Shown here in pieces: positions 1 through 9,975 of a stretch of DNA of 64,000 bases; positions within the stretch are counted from its first letter, which is position 1, and every line of letters begins with the position of its first letter. Origin of the DNA: Bacteroidota bacterium. Its GTDB lineage: Bacteria; Bacteroidota; Ignavibacteria; Kryptoniales; JAKASW01. The stretch is from assembly GCA_021794075.1 (NCBI GenBank), contig JAJYRM010000003.1, positions 27,382 through 91,381 of the forward strand, read 5' to 3'. The position numbers were made by a program, and so were the translations under genes. Below the pieces are notes generated by a model. That model did no database searches and had not been told where the DNA came from. It saw nothing but the letters and a program-made list of their open reading frames with translations.

Positions 1-1808
1 TCTGCTCGAACGATTTGAACGACGCGCCGGTAGCCATAGCAAGAAACTACGGGCGAGGCAAAATCATCGTGATGAGCGCGCGATTCGACCCCGTGACGGG
101 GGGAGGCTACGCCAGATTCCCGTATTTCATCGAATGGATCAAGAATTATTTCCAGCTTTACCCGACATTGAGACGGGACAACCTCGATATGTTCTTCGAT
201 CCGGGGTTAAGGTCAACGTCGCACATAAGCGTCGAATCTCTTGTAAAGGACTGGGCAGCAAAAGGTATTAGGGTGATTCAGGTTGCCGGATGGCACGAAT
301 ATCCCAAATATACTTACGATTACGACAGGTTGATCAGGTTGTGCCATGCTTATGGAATTGCCGTGTACGCGTGGCTGGAACCACCACAGATAAACAAGAA
401 GTTTTACGATGAGCATCCGCAATGGCACGAGAAGAATTACAAAGGACAGGACGTGCGCCCCGACTGGCGCTATCCCGTCGCGCTTGCCGATCCTGCCTGC
501 TTGCGCGCGGCATCTGACTGGACTTACAAGTTCCTTACCTCCCATGATTGGGACGGGGTGAACATATCCGAGCTCTATTTCGGTGGGGAGGGGGCGCCTG
601 CTGATCCGAAATTGCTTACCCCTTTCGATATGAGCGTGCGCGTCAAGTTCAGGAAGGAATACGGCTTCGATCCCGTCCAACTCTTCCAGCAGAACTCTAC
701 GCACTATTACAAGACCTCGCCGCAGGACTGGAAGAGCTTCGTCGACTTCCGCGCTTCTTTGGTAACGAGCCTGACCTCGCATTTCATAGATGTAGCCAGG
801 GACGCCTTCAGCAGCAAACCTGGCGCCCAGATAATACTGACCGCGATGGATCAGAAAACATTCCCGAATCTCCGAACCTCTCTCGGAGTGGATATGAACC
901 AGATTCTTCAACTCCGAAAAAATTATCCTTTCATTTTAAACGTTGAAGACCCGGAGGTAAGCTGGAACTCAGACCCGAGACGTTATGTGACGATAGGGAA
1001 CACGTACAAGAAATTGCTGGGAGCGGATTCTTCAGATTTGATGATAGACCTGAACATACTGGAATTTCGGCGTTCCAATTACAATGGAGTATTTCCCACG
1101 AAGATGCCGACAGGAATCGAGAGCTATCTGCTTGTGAATTCTGCCTTGCAGGCCGCTCCGCGCATAGCTATCTATTGCGAGGCAACGGCATTACCTCAGG
1201 ACATTGCCGATTTTCCTTACGCGGCTACGCCGCAAGCTAATTTCGAGGCGTCGAACGGCGGTTTCAGCGTCGACGCGCCGTACTCGACATGCATGAGGCT
1301 CAGCAATGATGTGGCTGAAGTATCGGTGGACGGCCGGATAGAATATCCTTACCAACCCGGCTGCTTCTCGATCCCAGCGGGGGATCATTTTGTTAAGATT
1401 GTCAAAACGGATGTCAACCCGTTTGAAAGCGGACTTATGCATTCACATATAGAAGCGGCGTCGTGTAATATCCTGAGCGAGCGGACATTTCAACGCGGAG
1501 TAGAGTTCACTTACTCTTCAATGGGCAGATCCGCTGTTTCTTTCGAGAAGATGCCGTACGCAGTTCTCATAGACGATCATGAAATCCCGTTTGCAGTCTC
1601 GCGAGAGGAACAACATTACGGCATCATTCTGCCGCCAGGCCAGCATAAAGCGCTTGTGGTTTTGGAAAGCACTGTATCTTATGGGATCGACATGACGAGC
1701 CTGTGGTCATCCGCACTTATAGCGATCTTCGGCTCGATCGCCGGGGGGATTCTGGTACTCCTTTATTTTGTGCTCAAGTTCAGAAGAAGGACAGTCGCGC
1801 ATGTATGA
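1..1808 (+). CDS. Putative TIM-barrel glycoside hydrolase-like protein (PgaB/GH10-like), 5'-truncated at window edge, C-terminal TM anchor
   Basis: Frame is open to the window edge upstream of the listed TTG start at 15. Motifs RDNLDMFFDPG, GWHEYPKYTYDYDRLIRLCHAYGIAVYAWLEPPQ; C-terminal hydrophobic helix ALIAIFGSIAGGILVLLYFVLKF. Overlaps the next GT2 gene by 8 bp. Confidence 0.6.
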   Translation, partial: CSNDLNDAPVAIARNYGRGKIIVMSARFDPVTGGGYARFPYFIEWIKNYFQLYPTLRRDNLDMFFDPGLRSTSHISVESLVKDWAAKGIRVIQVAGWHEYPKYTYDYDRLIRLCHAYGIAVYAWLEPPQINKKFYDEHPQWHEKNYKGQDVRPDWRYPVALADPACLRAASDWTYKFLTSHDWDGVNISELYFGGEGAPADPKLLTPFDMSVRVKFRKEYGFDPVQLFQQNSTHYYKTSPQDWKSFVDFRASLVTSLTSHFIDVARDAFSSKPGAQIILTAMDQKTFPNLRTSLGVDMNQILQLRKNYPFILNVEDPEVSWNSDPRRYVTIGNTYKKLLGADSSDLMIDLNILEFRRSNYNGVFPTKMPTGIESYLLVNSALQAAPRIAIYCEATALPQDIADFPYAATPQANFEASNGGFSVDAPYSTCMRLSNDVAEVSVDGRIEYPYQPGCFSIPAGDHFVKIVKTDVNPFESGLMHSHIEAASCNILSERTFQRGVEFTYSSMGRSAVSFEKMPYAVLIDDHEIPFAVSREEQHYGIILPPGQHKALVVLESTVSYGIDMTSLWSSALIAIFGSIAGGILVLLYFVLKFRRRTVAHV

Positions 1809-3090
1809 TTTTTTCACGACACTCCTTGGGGCGCTGTTCGTTCTTTCGGTGATATTTATATGGTTCATGATCGCTTATCAGCTCGTCCTGACGATAGCCG
1901 GCTTCTTTCACAACTGGGCGTCTGCCAAGGAAAAACTAGCTATCGACAACATGACTCATTTCGAAAGCCCGCGAGTCTGTATCCTCATCCCCGCTCACAA
2001 CGAAGAGACGGTCATCCAGAGAACCTTGGACGCAATGGTGAAGTTGGATTACCCGGCTGACAAGCTGGAGATCCTAGTCATCAACGATGGCTCTTCGGAC
2101 AGGACGGGGGAGATAGTCGAGTCGATGTCGAAACAGGACCGAAGGGTTCGATGCTACAACGTGCCCGAAGGCGAAGGGGGTAAGGGGAAATCACGAGCGC
2201 TGAACCTTGGCTTGAAGCAAACCGATGCCGAGGTGATAGCTGTTTATGACGCAGACAACCAGCCACTTCCTGACGCGTTGAAATACCTTGTTGCGGAACT
2301 TCTCCTGCATCCTGATCTCGGCGCCGTGCTCGGTAACTTCAGAACCATTAACAAAGACAGGACCTGGCTCACTCGTTTCGTCAGCATTGAGACGATGAGT
2401 TTTCAGGCGATACTGCAGGCTGGAAGATGGGCGATGTTTAAGGTGGCAACGCTGCCGGGGACGAACTTCGTGATATGGAAGCATCTCGTGGATGATCTCA
2501 ACGGCTGGGACGAGGATGCCATTACAGAAGACTCTGAGTTGAGCATCAGGGTTTACATGAAAGGTTACAAAATCAAATACATACCGTTTGCAGTAACGCT
2601 TGAACAGGAGCCGGAGACGCTTCCGGTTTGGACGAAACAGCGAACCAGATGGGTCCGGGGCAACAACTATGTTGTGACGAAATTCATGAGAGAGATAACG
2701 CAATTCCAAAACAAGTTCCTCGCATTCGAAGTCCTCTATCTACTCTCGCTTTATTACGTGTTCCTCTTTGCAATCGGCGTCAGCGATTTAATATTTTTAT
2801 TGAGCGTCACGCATTTGGTCGCGATTCCGCTTCCGGGTCCGTACACTACTGTTTGGGTACTGGCGGTCGTACTCTTCATCCTGGAAATAATCCTAGTATT
2901 GTCGTATGAGGGAATGGACACGCCGAGGAATTTCTTCCTCGTGTTCCTGATGTATTTCACCTACTGTCAGTTCTGGATATACGTGGTCGGGAGGGCGATC
3001 TATCTTGATTATATAAAGAGGGAGAAGCGCACATGGTCAAAGACGGTGCGCTTTCAACTCGATGATGGCGCGAAAGGAAAGAAGAAGTAA
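1801..3090 (+). CDS. Processive glycosyltransferase family 2 membrane protein
   Basis: ATG at 1801; motifs IPAHNEE, VINDGSSDRT, YDADNQP, TEDSELSIR, QRTRWVRG plus C-terminal TM segments. Confidence 0.88.
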   Translation: MYDFFTTLLGALFVLSVIFIWFMIAYQLVLTIAGFFHNWASAKEKLAIDNMTHFESPRVCILIPAHNEETVIQRTLDAMVKLDYPADKLEILVINDGSSDRTGEIVESMSKQDRRVRCYNVPEGEGGKGKSRALNLGLKQTDAEVIAVYDADNQPLPDALKYLVAELLLHPDLGAVLGNFRTINKDRTWLTRFVSIETMSFQAILQAGRWAMFKVATLPGTNFVIWKHLVDDLNGWDEDAITEDSELSIRVYMKGYKIKYIPFAVTLEQEPETLPVWTKQRTRWVRGNNYVVTKFMREITQFQNKFLAFEVLYLLSLYYVFLFAIGVSDLIFLLSVTHLVAIPLPGPYTTVWVLAVVLFILEIILVLSYEGMDTPRNFFLVFLMYFTYCQFWIYVVGRAIYLDYIKREKRTWSKTVRFQLDDGAKGKKK

Positions 3091-3095
3091 AACTG

Positions 3096-3506
3096 CTACG
3101 AGCGCTGTGTCTGGCAGGCAGGGCATATCCCGTAGAAGTCGATCCTTAAGTCCTGAACGACATATCCACGCGGAAGTTTAAAGTCGGGCGTGACCCTTGC
3201 CTCATCTATATCGAATATCCCTTTGCAGGATTTGCAGATGAAATGGAAGTGCTCCTCTTTGTTCGCGTCGAACCTCAGTTGTCCATCGCATATCACCTCG
3301 CTGATTTCACCCGACTCAGCGAGAAGGTTAAGGTTCCTGTAGACCGTCGCAAGGCTGATGTTTGGAAGCTCCTTGCGTACCTCGTGAAAAACCCAGTCGG
3401 CAGTGGGATGCGACTTGGTGGAGCGGACTATGTCCAGCACCTTTTCCCTCTGCCTGCTCCGCTTCCTTCGGAGGGATCCTTCGGATTGTTGAGTGTCGTT
3501 CAGCAT
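3096..3506 (-). CDS. Fur family transcriptional regulator (Fur/PerR-like)
   Basis: Winged-helix motif ISLATVYRNLNLLAESGEI; HFHFICKSC and ICPAC metal-site motifs. Confidence 0.9.
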   Translation of the reverse strand: MLNDTQQSEGSLRRKRSRQREKVLDIVRSTKSHPTADWVFHEVRKELPNISLATVYRNLNLLAESGEISEVICDGQLRFDANKEEHFHFICKSCKGIFDIDEARVTPDFKLPRGYVVQDLRIDFYGICPACQTQRS

Positions 3507-3536
3507 GAGATTTAGCCTCTATTTGTAAATGCCTCT

Positions 3537-4142
3537 CTAAATCCAGACATTTACCGAGCTGTCTTCGGTAATGTCGCGGTGGAGTGCGCGCCGTAATCTC
3601 TCATTGAGAGGGGTTTCTGCTTTGTAATTCTTGTGCCTGATAATAAGCGATACGGGGACCGAAGGGTCGGCGAGGATGCTTGTCTCTCCCAGGGAAAATT
3701 TGAACCTAACATATTGGACGGCGCTGATCCTGTCGTCGGTGGCGTGCCCTTCTTCGAAGACTGCGGGAATCAACTTCTCTCCCATTTTCATATACACCGA
3801 ATCTTTGTTCAACCCGACGAGCGAATCGAGGACGGGTTTGATCTTCGATTGTTCATCGACTTCAACAAAGAGTGTTGCGGTAAGCTCGTTATCACGCGGG
3901 ATGAGCTCGTTGTAAGTCTCCACTTCATCCTTGATCTTTTCGTCATCGACTATTCTTTCGACACGCATCATCTCTTCGATCTGGAAGGTGACAGTGTACC
4001 TATTTTCAAAAGTGAGAGTTACCATCTCGCCTATTTTGAGTCTCCGGAGGTTCTTCATTTCGATGATCCTCTGGCGGAAGTCGTTTCGTATCTTCTCGTA
4101 GTCTATAATGTTCTTGATTTCACTGAATTCTATGGGTTTCAC
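3537..4142 (-). CDS. DUF3501 family protein
   Basis: Pattern RRLKIGEMVTLTFENRYTVTFQIEEMMRVERI...YNELIPRDNELTATLFVEV resembles DUF3501; context with rubrerythrin and Fe-S oxidoreductase agrees. Confidence 0.75.
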   Translation of the reverse strand: MKPIEFSEIKNIIDYEKIRNDFRQRIIEMKNLRRLKIGEMVTLTFENRYTVTFQIEEMMRVERIVDDEKIKDEVETYNELIPRDNELTATLFVEVDEQSKIKPVLDSLVGLNKDSVYMKMGEKLIPAVFEEGHATDDRISAVQYVRFKFSLGETSILADPSVPVSLIIRHKNYKAETPLNERLRRALHRDITEDSSVNVWI

Positions 4143-4251
4143 TCTTGTCTTGCTCCTGTTCGATCTGTTCTGATAATATGCCCGCCTTCTTAGCGGGAGA
4201 GCGTGCGTTCACTGATCGCGATCTCTCTCTCGGCTTTCCGGAAGGTCCGTA

Positions 4252-5520
4252 TCAAGCCTTTGGATCCTTCTCCATTCCGTAAGCGTCTCTCAGTATCTGT
4301 ATCGGATGACGCGGCTTAGCGCCAGAGCCCTTCTCGATTTGCAGCTGCGCGAGCGGGCAATCGCTTGCTGCTGCCCCTCCGTCCCTGAATTTCTCGAACA
4401 GCGGCTCGCCTACTTCGAGTGACATCTTGAAGTTCTCCTTCTTCAGGCTCCAGGTCCCGTCATGGCCCGAACATTTGGCAACTACATCGACCTCGGTGTC
4501 TGGGATAAACTGCAGGACATCGCGTGATTTGAAGCCGATGTTCTGGGCCTTCAGGTGGCAGGGAAGATGATATGTGATTTTCCCCTGCGGATTCTTGAAC
4601 TCCTTGGAGAGCTTTCCTTCCTTGTTGAGTTTGGCAAGATATTCCATCATGTCGAACGTGTGCGAAGCCACCAGTTTCGCGTCCGTGTCGTCGGAGAGCA
4701 TCGGGTACTCCTGTTTCATCAGGTAGCTGCAGCTCGGTCCCGGTGAGACTACGTCGTATCCATTCTTGACATAGCCGGCGAGCTGGCGAAGATTGTAGGC
4801 CGCGTGCTTCTTTGCGTTATCGATGTCGCCTCCATCGAGGTAAGGCATACCGCAGCATTTCTGCGGAGGCACTTCAACATGTACGCCATTTTTTTCAAGC
4901 ACCTGTATCGCCGCCTTGCCGGTATCGGTGTCGTTGTAATTCACCGAGCAAGTATGAAAAAACACGACTTTCGGAGAGTCAGTGTTTGGAGTCTCCGGCT
5001 TTCTATGCTTCTTGTACCATGAAGTAAAAGTTTGGCTCGTGTACTTTGGCAGGTTTCTGTCGCGGTGAATGCCGATCGTCTTTTCCATCAGGATCCTGAA
5101 CAGCTTGCTCTCGAGCGTCCAGTTGACGATTGGCGCCGCCTTTGTCGAAACGGTTCCAAGGAGATCGGTTCTGCTCAGCATTTGGTCCTGGAGAGTCACG
5201 CCGCTCTTCTTCGCTTCGATCGCTTTGCCTCTCAACATGTGGCGGGGAAAATCGAGCATGTAGCTGTGCGGCGGCGTGTAAGGGCATTTCGGGAAACAAA
5301 GCTTGCAGTCGTAACAAAGGTCCACAACTTTCTTCGTGTCTTCATCGGTGAGTTTATTCATCTCGCCGTCAAGCTCATCGATTCGCTTAAAGAGGACATC
5401 GAAGGATGGGCACAGGTTAAAGCAAAGCCTGCAGCCGTTACAGATATCGAATATGCGTGCCGTCTCTTTGGCGTACGATTCTGTCTCGTAAAAATCTTTT
5501 GCGTTGAAATCAAATGCCAT
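4252..5520 (-). CDS. (Fe-S)-binding heterodisulfide reductase-related / GlpC-like oxidoreductase subunit
   Basis: Two 4Fe-4S motifs (CNGCRLCFNLCP, CYDCKLCFPKCP) and two CCG-like cysteine regions (CCGMPYLDGG, CSGHDGTW). Likely ATG at 5520 (MAFDFNAKDF); ORF extends to 5541. Confidence 0.85.
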   Translation of the reverse strand: MAFDFNAKDFYETESYAKETARIFDICNGCRLCFNLCPSFDVLFKRIDELDGEMNKLTDEDTKKVVDLCYDCKLCFPKCPYTPPHSYMLDFPRHMLRGKAIEAKKSGVTLQDQMLSRTDLLGTVSTKAAPIVNWTLESKLFRILMEKTIGIHRDRNLPKYTSQTFTSWYKKHRKPETPNTDSPKVVFFHTCSVNYNDTDTGKAAIQVLEKNGVHVEVPPQKCCGMPYLDGGDIDNAKKHAAYNLRQLAGYVKNGYDVVSPGPSCSYLMKQEYPMLSDDTDAKLVASHTFDMMEYLAKLNKEGKLSKEFKNPQGKITYHLPCHLKAQNIGFKSRDVLQFIPDTEVDVVAKCSGHDGTWSLKKENFKMSLEVGEPLFEKFRDGGAAASDCPLAQLQIEKGSGAKPRHPIQILRDAYGMEKDPKA

Positions 5521-5630
5521 TTTCAGACCCCTTGTTTCCACAAATTATGATCCAATATCATGCGTGCGAAAGAACGGCCCGCGGAGCCCGCTTACGTTTT
5601 CCAAAGAGGGCCCCGGCAGACCTTTCTGAT

Positions 5631-6056
5631 TTACTTCCCGAGAGTATCGAGAGCCTTTTGGAACCTGCCTGCGTGGGACTTTTCTGCGCGGGCGAGGGTT
5701 TCGAACCAGGTCGCAATTTCGTCGAAGCCTTCTTCTCTCGCCGTCTTCGCGAAACCCGGGTACATCTCGGTGTACTCGTATGTTTCACCCGTCACGGCTG
5801 AATTTAGGTTGGCTTTCGTATCGCCGACCGGAACGTTAGTAACCGGGTCGCCAACTTCCTTCAGGAAGTCGAAGTGTCCGAACGCGTGCCCTGTTTCGCC
5901 TTCGGCCGTGTCGCGGAACACGCCTGCTACGTCGGGATAACCTTCGATGTCGGCATGACGAGCGAAATAGAGATAACGACGATTCGCCTGTGATTCTCCG
6001 GCGAAGCCCTCTTTCAAGTTATTGTAGGTCTTCGATCCCTTCAATTGTTTTGCCAT
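5631..6056 (-). CDS. Rubrerythrin family protein
   Basis: [27 protein letters not shown]...[14 protein letters not shown]...[12 protein letters not shown] ferritin-like motifs; start at 6056 (MAKQLKG) preceded by AGGAGG. Confidence 0.92.
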   Translation of the reverse strand: MAKQLKGSKTYNNLKEGFAGESQANRRYLYFARHADIEGYPDVAGVFRDTAEGETGHAFGHFDFLKEVGDPVTNVPVGDTKANLNSAVTGETYEYTEMYPGFAKTAREEGFDEIATWFETLARAEKSHAGRFQKALDTLGK

Positions 6057-6081
6057 CTTATCTTCCTCCTTTTTGGTTATG

Positions 6082-6104
6082 ATAATAGGAATTGTTCCTA
6101 TCAT
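6082..6104. promoter_or_regulatory. Candidate Fur/PerR-type operator palindrome upstream of the rubrerythrin operon
   Basis: ATAATAGGAATTGTTCCTATCAT: TAGGAA-TTG-TTCCTA core with flanks extending the symmetry, 25 nt upstream of the rubrerythrin start. Confidence 0.6.
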
Positions 6105-6176
6105 GTTAGCTTATACATTTTGAAATGTCAAGAGAAAAAGAGACCTTATTCCTTCAACAGAAGGAAATTTTGCGTT

Positions 6177-6833
6177 ATGGAAAAGGCAGTGGTGTCACTA
6201 TCGGGCGGCATCGATTCCAGTACGCTTCTTCATTGGGCGATGAGGCGTTACAATGTCGTGGCGTTGACGTTTGATTATGGTTCCAAGCATGCCGAGCGGG
6301 AGCAAGCCGCGGCGAAAGAAATTGCGGCCCTGGCGGGGGCCGAGCACATTCTAACCAGACTTCCGTTTGTAAACGAACTTTTCAAGTCTGATCTGCTTCA
6401 GAGTGGTGGGGAGATACCCGAAGGCCATTACGAGAATTCTTCGATGAAGAGCACCGTCGTCCCGTTTCGGAACGGCATAATGCTTTCAATCGCAGCAGGG
6501 TTCGCGGAATCTGTCGGAGCCGCTACGGTCCTGTATGCCGCTCATGCGGGCGACCATGCGATATATCCGGATTGCCGTCCGGAATTCCTTAAGGCGATGT
6601 CTGAAGCCGCGAGGGCAGGTACATATATGAATGTTAAAATCGAAGATCCGTTTGTAGACCTGCATAAAAAAGATATAGTTCTCCTGGGGCATGAGCTGCG
6701 AGTTCCATTTGAGATTACCTATTCTTGTTACAAAGGCGGGAGCCTCCATTGTGGCAGATGCGGAACGTGTGTCGAGCGGAGAGAGGCCTTCAGATTAGCC
6801 GGCGTTCATGATCCAACGAAGTACGCGGGTTGA
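6177..6833 (+). CDS. queC: 7-cyano-7-deazaguanine synthase
   Basis: VVSLSGGIDSSTLLHWA (PP-loop), YAAHAGDHAIYPDCRPEF, CYKGGSLHCGRCGTCVERREAF Zn site; ATG at 6177. Confidence 0.93.
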   Translation: MEKAVVSLSGGIDSSTLLHWAMRRYNVVALTFDYGSKHAEREQAAAKEIAALAGAEHILTRLPFVNELFKSDLLQSGGEIPEGHYENSSMKSTVVPFRNGIMLSIAAGFAESVGAATVLYAAHAGDHAIYPDCRPEFLKAMSEAARAGTYMNVKIEDPFVDLHKKDIVLLGHELRVPFEITYSCYKGGSLHCGRCGTCVERREAFRLAGVHDPTKYAG

Positions 6834-6905
6834 GCCTTGAGCCGGATTGGCGTTGAAATGAAAGAAGCCGCTTCCCATATTTAGCTGAAATGGGAGGAGG
6901 CGGGC

Positions 6906-7847
6906 ATGCTGAAATTCCTGAAGTGGGTTCTATGGGCGGCTATCGCGGCAAGTTTAATCCTTGTTCTCTGTGGCGTGTATATTGGGAGACTTAACTTTGG
7001 ACCATATTTCGTATCGGGAAAAGGAAAGCTTGTCGAGAGTCGCTTGATCGTTTCTGGAACCGACAGTCTTTTCAAGCGCGGTTGGCTGACACTAGTCAGC
7101 GATGCCGGTAGGAAGGTAGATTGCGGACTTTTGGTACCGGCTGGTAACGATGCGGGGCGACGCTATCCTGTCATGATTCTCCTGGGAGGTAAGGCAACGG
7201 GTAAGCACGCGATAGATTATGTTCTCAATATCCGTAACGTGATAGTTGCTGCTCCGGACTATCCTTACACTCTCAGAGAGTCGTACACTCTGGGCCGATT
7301 TGTCGCTGATATACCTGAGATGCGCGAGGCTGCGCTGGGCATGGTTCCTTCCATCATGATGCTTACAGACTATCTCTGGCAGCGTCCCGATGTCGACACG
7401 ACTAAACTCGTTCTTCTCGGCTACAGCTTCGGAGCCCCGTTCGTTCCGTGTGTTGCCACTTATGACCGGCGGGCTGCCGCAGCGGCTATGGTTTTTGGCG
7501 GGGGAGATCTTAGAGCTCTGATCTATCACAACGTTCGCCGTTATCGGGGGGCGTTTGTGAGCAGGCTTTTGAGCCTTGCGGGGGGTGTCTTGCTGAGCCC
7601 TCTGGAGCCTCTTCGCTACGCGAAGGCGATTTCACCAATGCCTCTCATCATGATAAACGGATCTCAAGACGAACAGATACCGAGACAGTACGCTGAAAAA
7701 TTTTACTCGGAAGCGGGTCAGCCGAAGCGGATCGTCTGGATGGAATCTAGGCACGTTAACCCGCGCAATGTTGATTTGACTGAAAGGATAGTAGCCGCTT
7801 TGAAAGTCGAGCTCTCCAGGATAAACATTTTGACTGACACAAATTGA
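6906..7847 (+). CDS. Alpha/beta hydrolase family protein
   Basis: Signal/TM N-terminus; nucleophile elbow GYSFGAP; INGSQDEQIP acid region; SRHVNP histidine. Confidence 0.75.
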   Translation: MLKFLKWVLWAAIAASLILVLCGVYIGRLNFGPYFVSGKGKLVESRLIVSGTDSLFKRGWLTLVSDAGRKVDCGLLVPAGNDAGRRYPVMILLGGKATGKHAIDYVLNIRNVIVAAPDYPYTLRESYTLGRFVADIPEMREAALGMVPSIMMLTDYLWQRPDVDTTKLVLLGYSFGAPFVPCVATYDRRAAAAAMVFGGGDLRALIYHNVRRYRGAFVSRLLSLAGGVLLSPLEPLRYAKAISPMPLIMINGSQDEQIPRQYAEKFYSEAGQPKRIVWMESRHVNPRNVDLTERIVAALKVELSRINILTDTN

Positions 7848-8127
7848 TGATTGAAGGGTGGAGCGGACCGTTTCTTCCTCTAAGCGGGGAATTTTCGTCG
7901 ATATCACTTTTGAACGAATCATTGAAATCCACCATCAGGGAAGGATTACTTTTCCGGGCAGACAAGGATTACGAGGAGTCTTGCAGACTGAACAACTCAA
8001 GGACCTGTTTGCGGCTTTCCATTTTAAGAGACTGCTCTTCTCACACAGGGGAGCCCATTTCCCACAATCGCCCCCTACGTTTGAATTTCGCCCAAATCAC
8101 AGCTAAATTGATTAAAAACAGAGTGTA

Positions 8128-9975
8128 ATGACAGGAAAAGAACTCCTACAAATACTAAAAGACAGAATCCTCGTTTTTGACGGCGCGACCGGCACAAGCC
8201 TCCAAACACAGAACCTCACGGCGGAAGATTTTGGCGGTGAACATCTGATGGGGTGTAACGAGTACCTGAACATTTCGAAACCGGAAGCTCCGGAAAAAGT
8301 CCACCGTGGCTTTCTCGACGTCGGAGTGGACGTCGTTGAGACAAATTCATTCGGGGCGACACCTATCGTGCTGGCCGAATACGGTATCTCGAACATGTCG
8401 TATGAGATAAACAAACGTGCCGCGGAAATCGCGAGAAAGTGCGCCGACGAGTATTCGACAGGTGAACGCAGGCGCTATGTCGCTGGATCGATGGGACCTA
8501 CCACTAAGCTGCCTTCGCTCGGCCATATCGAGTTCGACGCCATGCGCGATTCGTACAAGGTTCAGGTGAAGGGGCTTGTCGACGGAGGCGCTGACCTTCT
8601 CATCATTGAAACGTGCCAGGACCTATTGCAGACAAAGGCAGCGTTGGCTGCCGTTTATGAGTACACCCAGGAAAGCTCCAGGGAAATCGCGGTAATTGTC
8701 TCGATCACGATCGAGACAATGGGAACAATGCTCATGGGTACTGAGGTTTCGGCGGCGCTAACCGCTATTGAACCGTACGACATCGTGACGGTCTTCGGTA
8801 TGAACTGCGCTACCGGTCCGAAGGAGATGGAGGAAAACGTCCGCTATCTATGCGAAAACTCGCCGAAGCCAGTTTTCGTGATGCCGAACGCCGGTCTTCC
8901 TGAGAATATCGGCGGACAGGCATGTTACAACCTGAAACCTGACGAGCTTGAGTTTTGGATGACCCGGTATGTAAAGGAATTCGGAGCTAGCATTATCGGC
9001 GGGTGTTGCGGGACGACACCTGAGCACATAACCAGACTCGTAAAAATCGCGTCCAGCGTGAAACCAAAGAAACGCGAATTCTCCTACACGTCCGCCGTAT
9101 CATCGATATATTCAAGCGTTTCGCTTCATCTCGATCCGCCTCCAGTGATTGTCGGAGAAAGGTGCAACGCCAACGGGTCGAAGAAGTTTAAGGAGCTTCT
9201 CCTCGCGGAGGACTATGACGGCATGGTACAGCTCGCGAAGGAACAGATGAAGGAAGGGGCGCACATTCTAGACCTTTGTGTCGCGTACGTCGGGAGGGAT
9301 GAAGTCCGCGACATGCGCGAAGTGATGAAGAGGTTCAACACCCAGGTCGCTTTGCCTTTGATGATCGATTCCACCGAATACCAGGTTATAGAAGAGGCGC
9401 TGAAGAGGTACGCTGGGAGAGCCATCATCAACTCGATAAACCTGGAAGACGGCGAGGAGCGGATGAAGAGGGTGCTCCCGCTTTGCAGGAAATACGGCGC
9501 GGCTGTGGTGGCTTTGACCATAGACGAATCGGGCATGGCGAAGACCCGAGAGAAAAAATTTGAAGTGGCCAAGCGTATTCGGGATCTGGCGGTCAACAAA
9601 TACGGGATGAGAGAGCAAGATTTGATATTCGATACGCTGACTTTCACGCTCGGTTCCGGCGATGAGGAATTCAGGAAAGCCGGTATCGAGACGATCGAAG
9701 CGATTAAGCTCATAAAAACCGAATTCCCGGCGGCCTACACGCTCCTTGGCGTGTCGAACACCTCGTTTGGCTTGAACGCGCACGCGCGTCACGTTTTGAA
9801 TTCCGTTTTCCTATATTATGCGATTGAGAAAGGGCTCGACCTTGCGATCGTCAACGCACAGAAGATCACGCCCCTTTACAAGATAGATGAGCGCGGGAGG
9901 GAGATCTGCAGGGAATTGATTTTTGACGAGCGGAAGTTTGCCGACGCTTCTGCCGGAGAGGCGGTGCAAGGGTGA
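8128..9975 (+). CDS. metH: Methionine synthase N-terminal half: homocysteine S-methyltransferase plus pterin-binding domains
   Basis: VFDGATGTSLQ, DVVETNSFGA, GGCCGTTPEHI (Zn Cys), then IVGERCNANGSKKFKELL pterin-binding domain. Confidence 0.9.
   Translation: MTGKELLQILKDRILVFDGATGTSLQTQNLTAEDFGGEHLMGCNEYLNISKPEAPEKVHRGFLDVGVDVVETNSFGATPIVLAEYGISNMSYEINKRAAEIARKCADEYSTGERRRYVAGSMGPTTKLPSLGHIEFDAMRDSYKVQVKGLVDGGADLLIIETCQDLLQTKAALAAVYEYTQESSREIAVIVSITIETMGTMLMGTEVSAALTAIEPYDIVTVFGMNCATGPKEMEENVRYLCENSPKPVFVMPNAGLPENIGGQACYNLKPDELEFWMTRYVKEFGASIIGGCCGTTPEHITRLVKIASSVKPKKREFSYTSAVSSIYSSVSLHLDPPPVIVGERCNANGSKKFKELLLAEDYDGMVQLAKEQMKEGAHILDLCVAYVGRDEVRDMREVMKRFNTQVALPLMIDSTEYQVIEEALKRYAGRAIINSINLEDGEERMKRVLPLCRKYGAAVVALTIDESGMAKTREKKFEVAKRIRDLAVNKYGMREQDLIFDTLTFTLGSGDEEFRKAGIETIEAIKLIKTEFPAAYTLLGVSNTSFGLNAHARHVLNSVFLYYAIEKGLDLAIVNAQKITPLYKIDERGREICRELIFDERKFADASAGEAVQG

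Noticed and set aside
6105-6176. Possible preQ1 riboswitch in the queC leader
   Set aside because: No preQ1-I type consensus or pseudoknot tail recognised in the short leader.
7844-8128. Overlapping ORFs and possible B12 or SAM riboswitch upstream of metH
   Set aside because: No convincing coding motif, and I could not find a cobalamin box (GCCACTG) or SAM riboswitch core by eye; an Rfam scan would be decisive.
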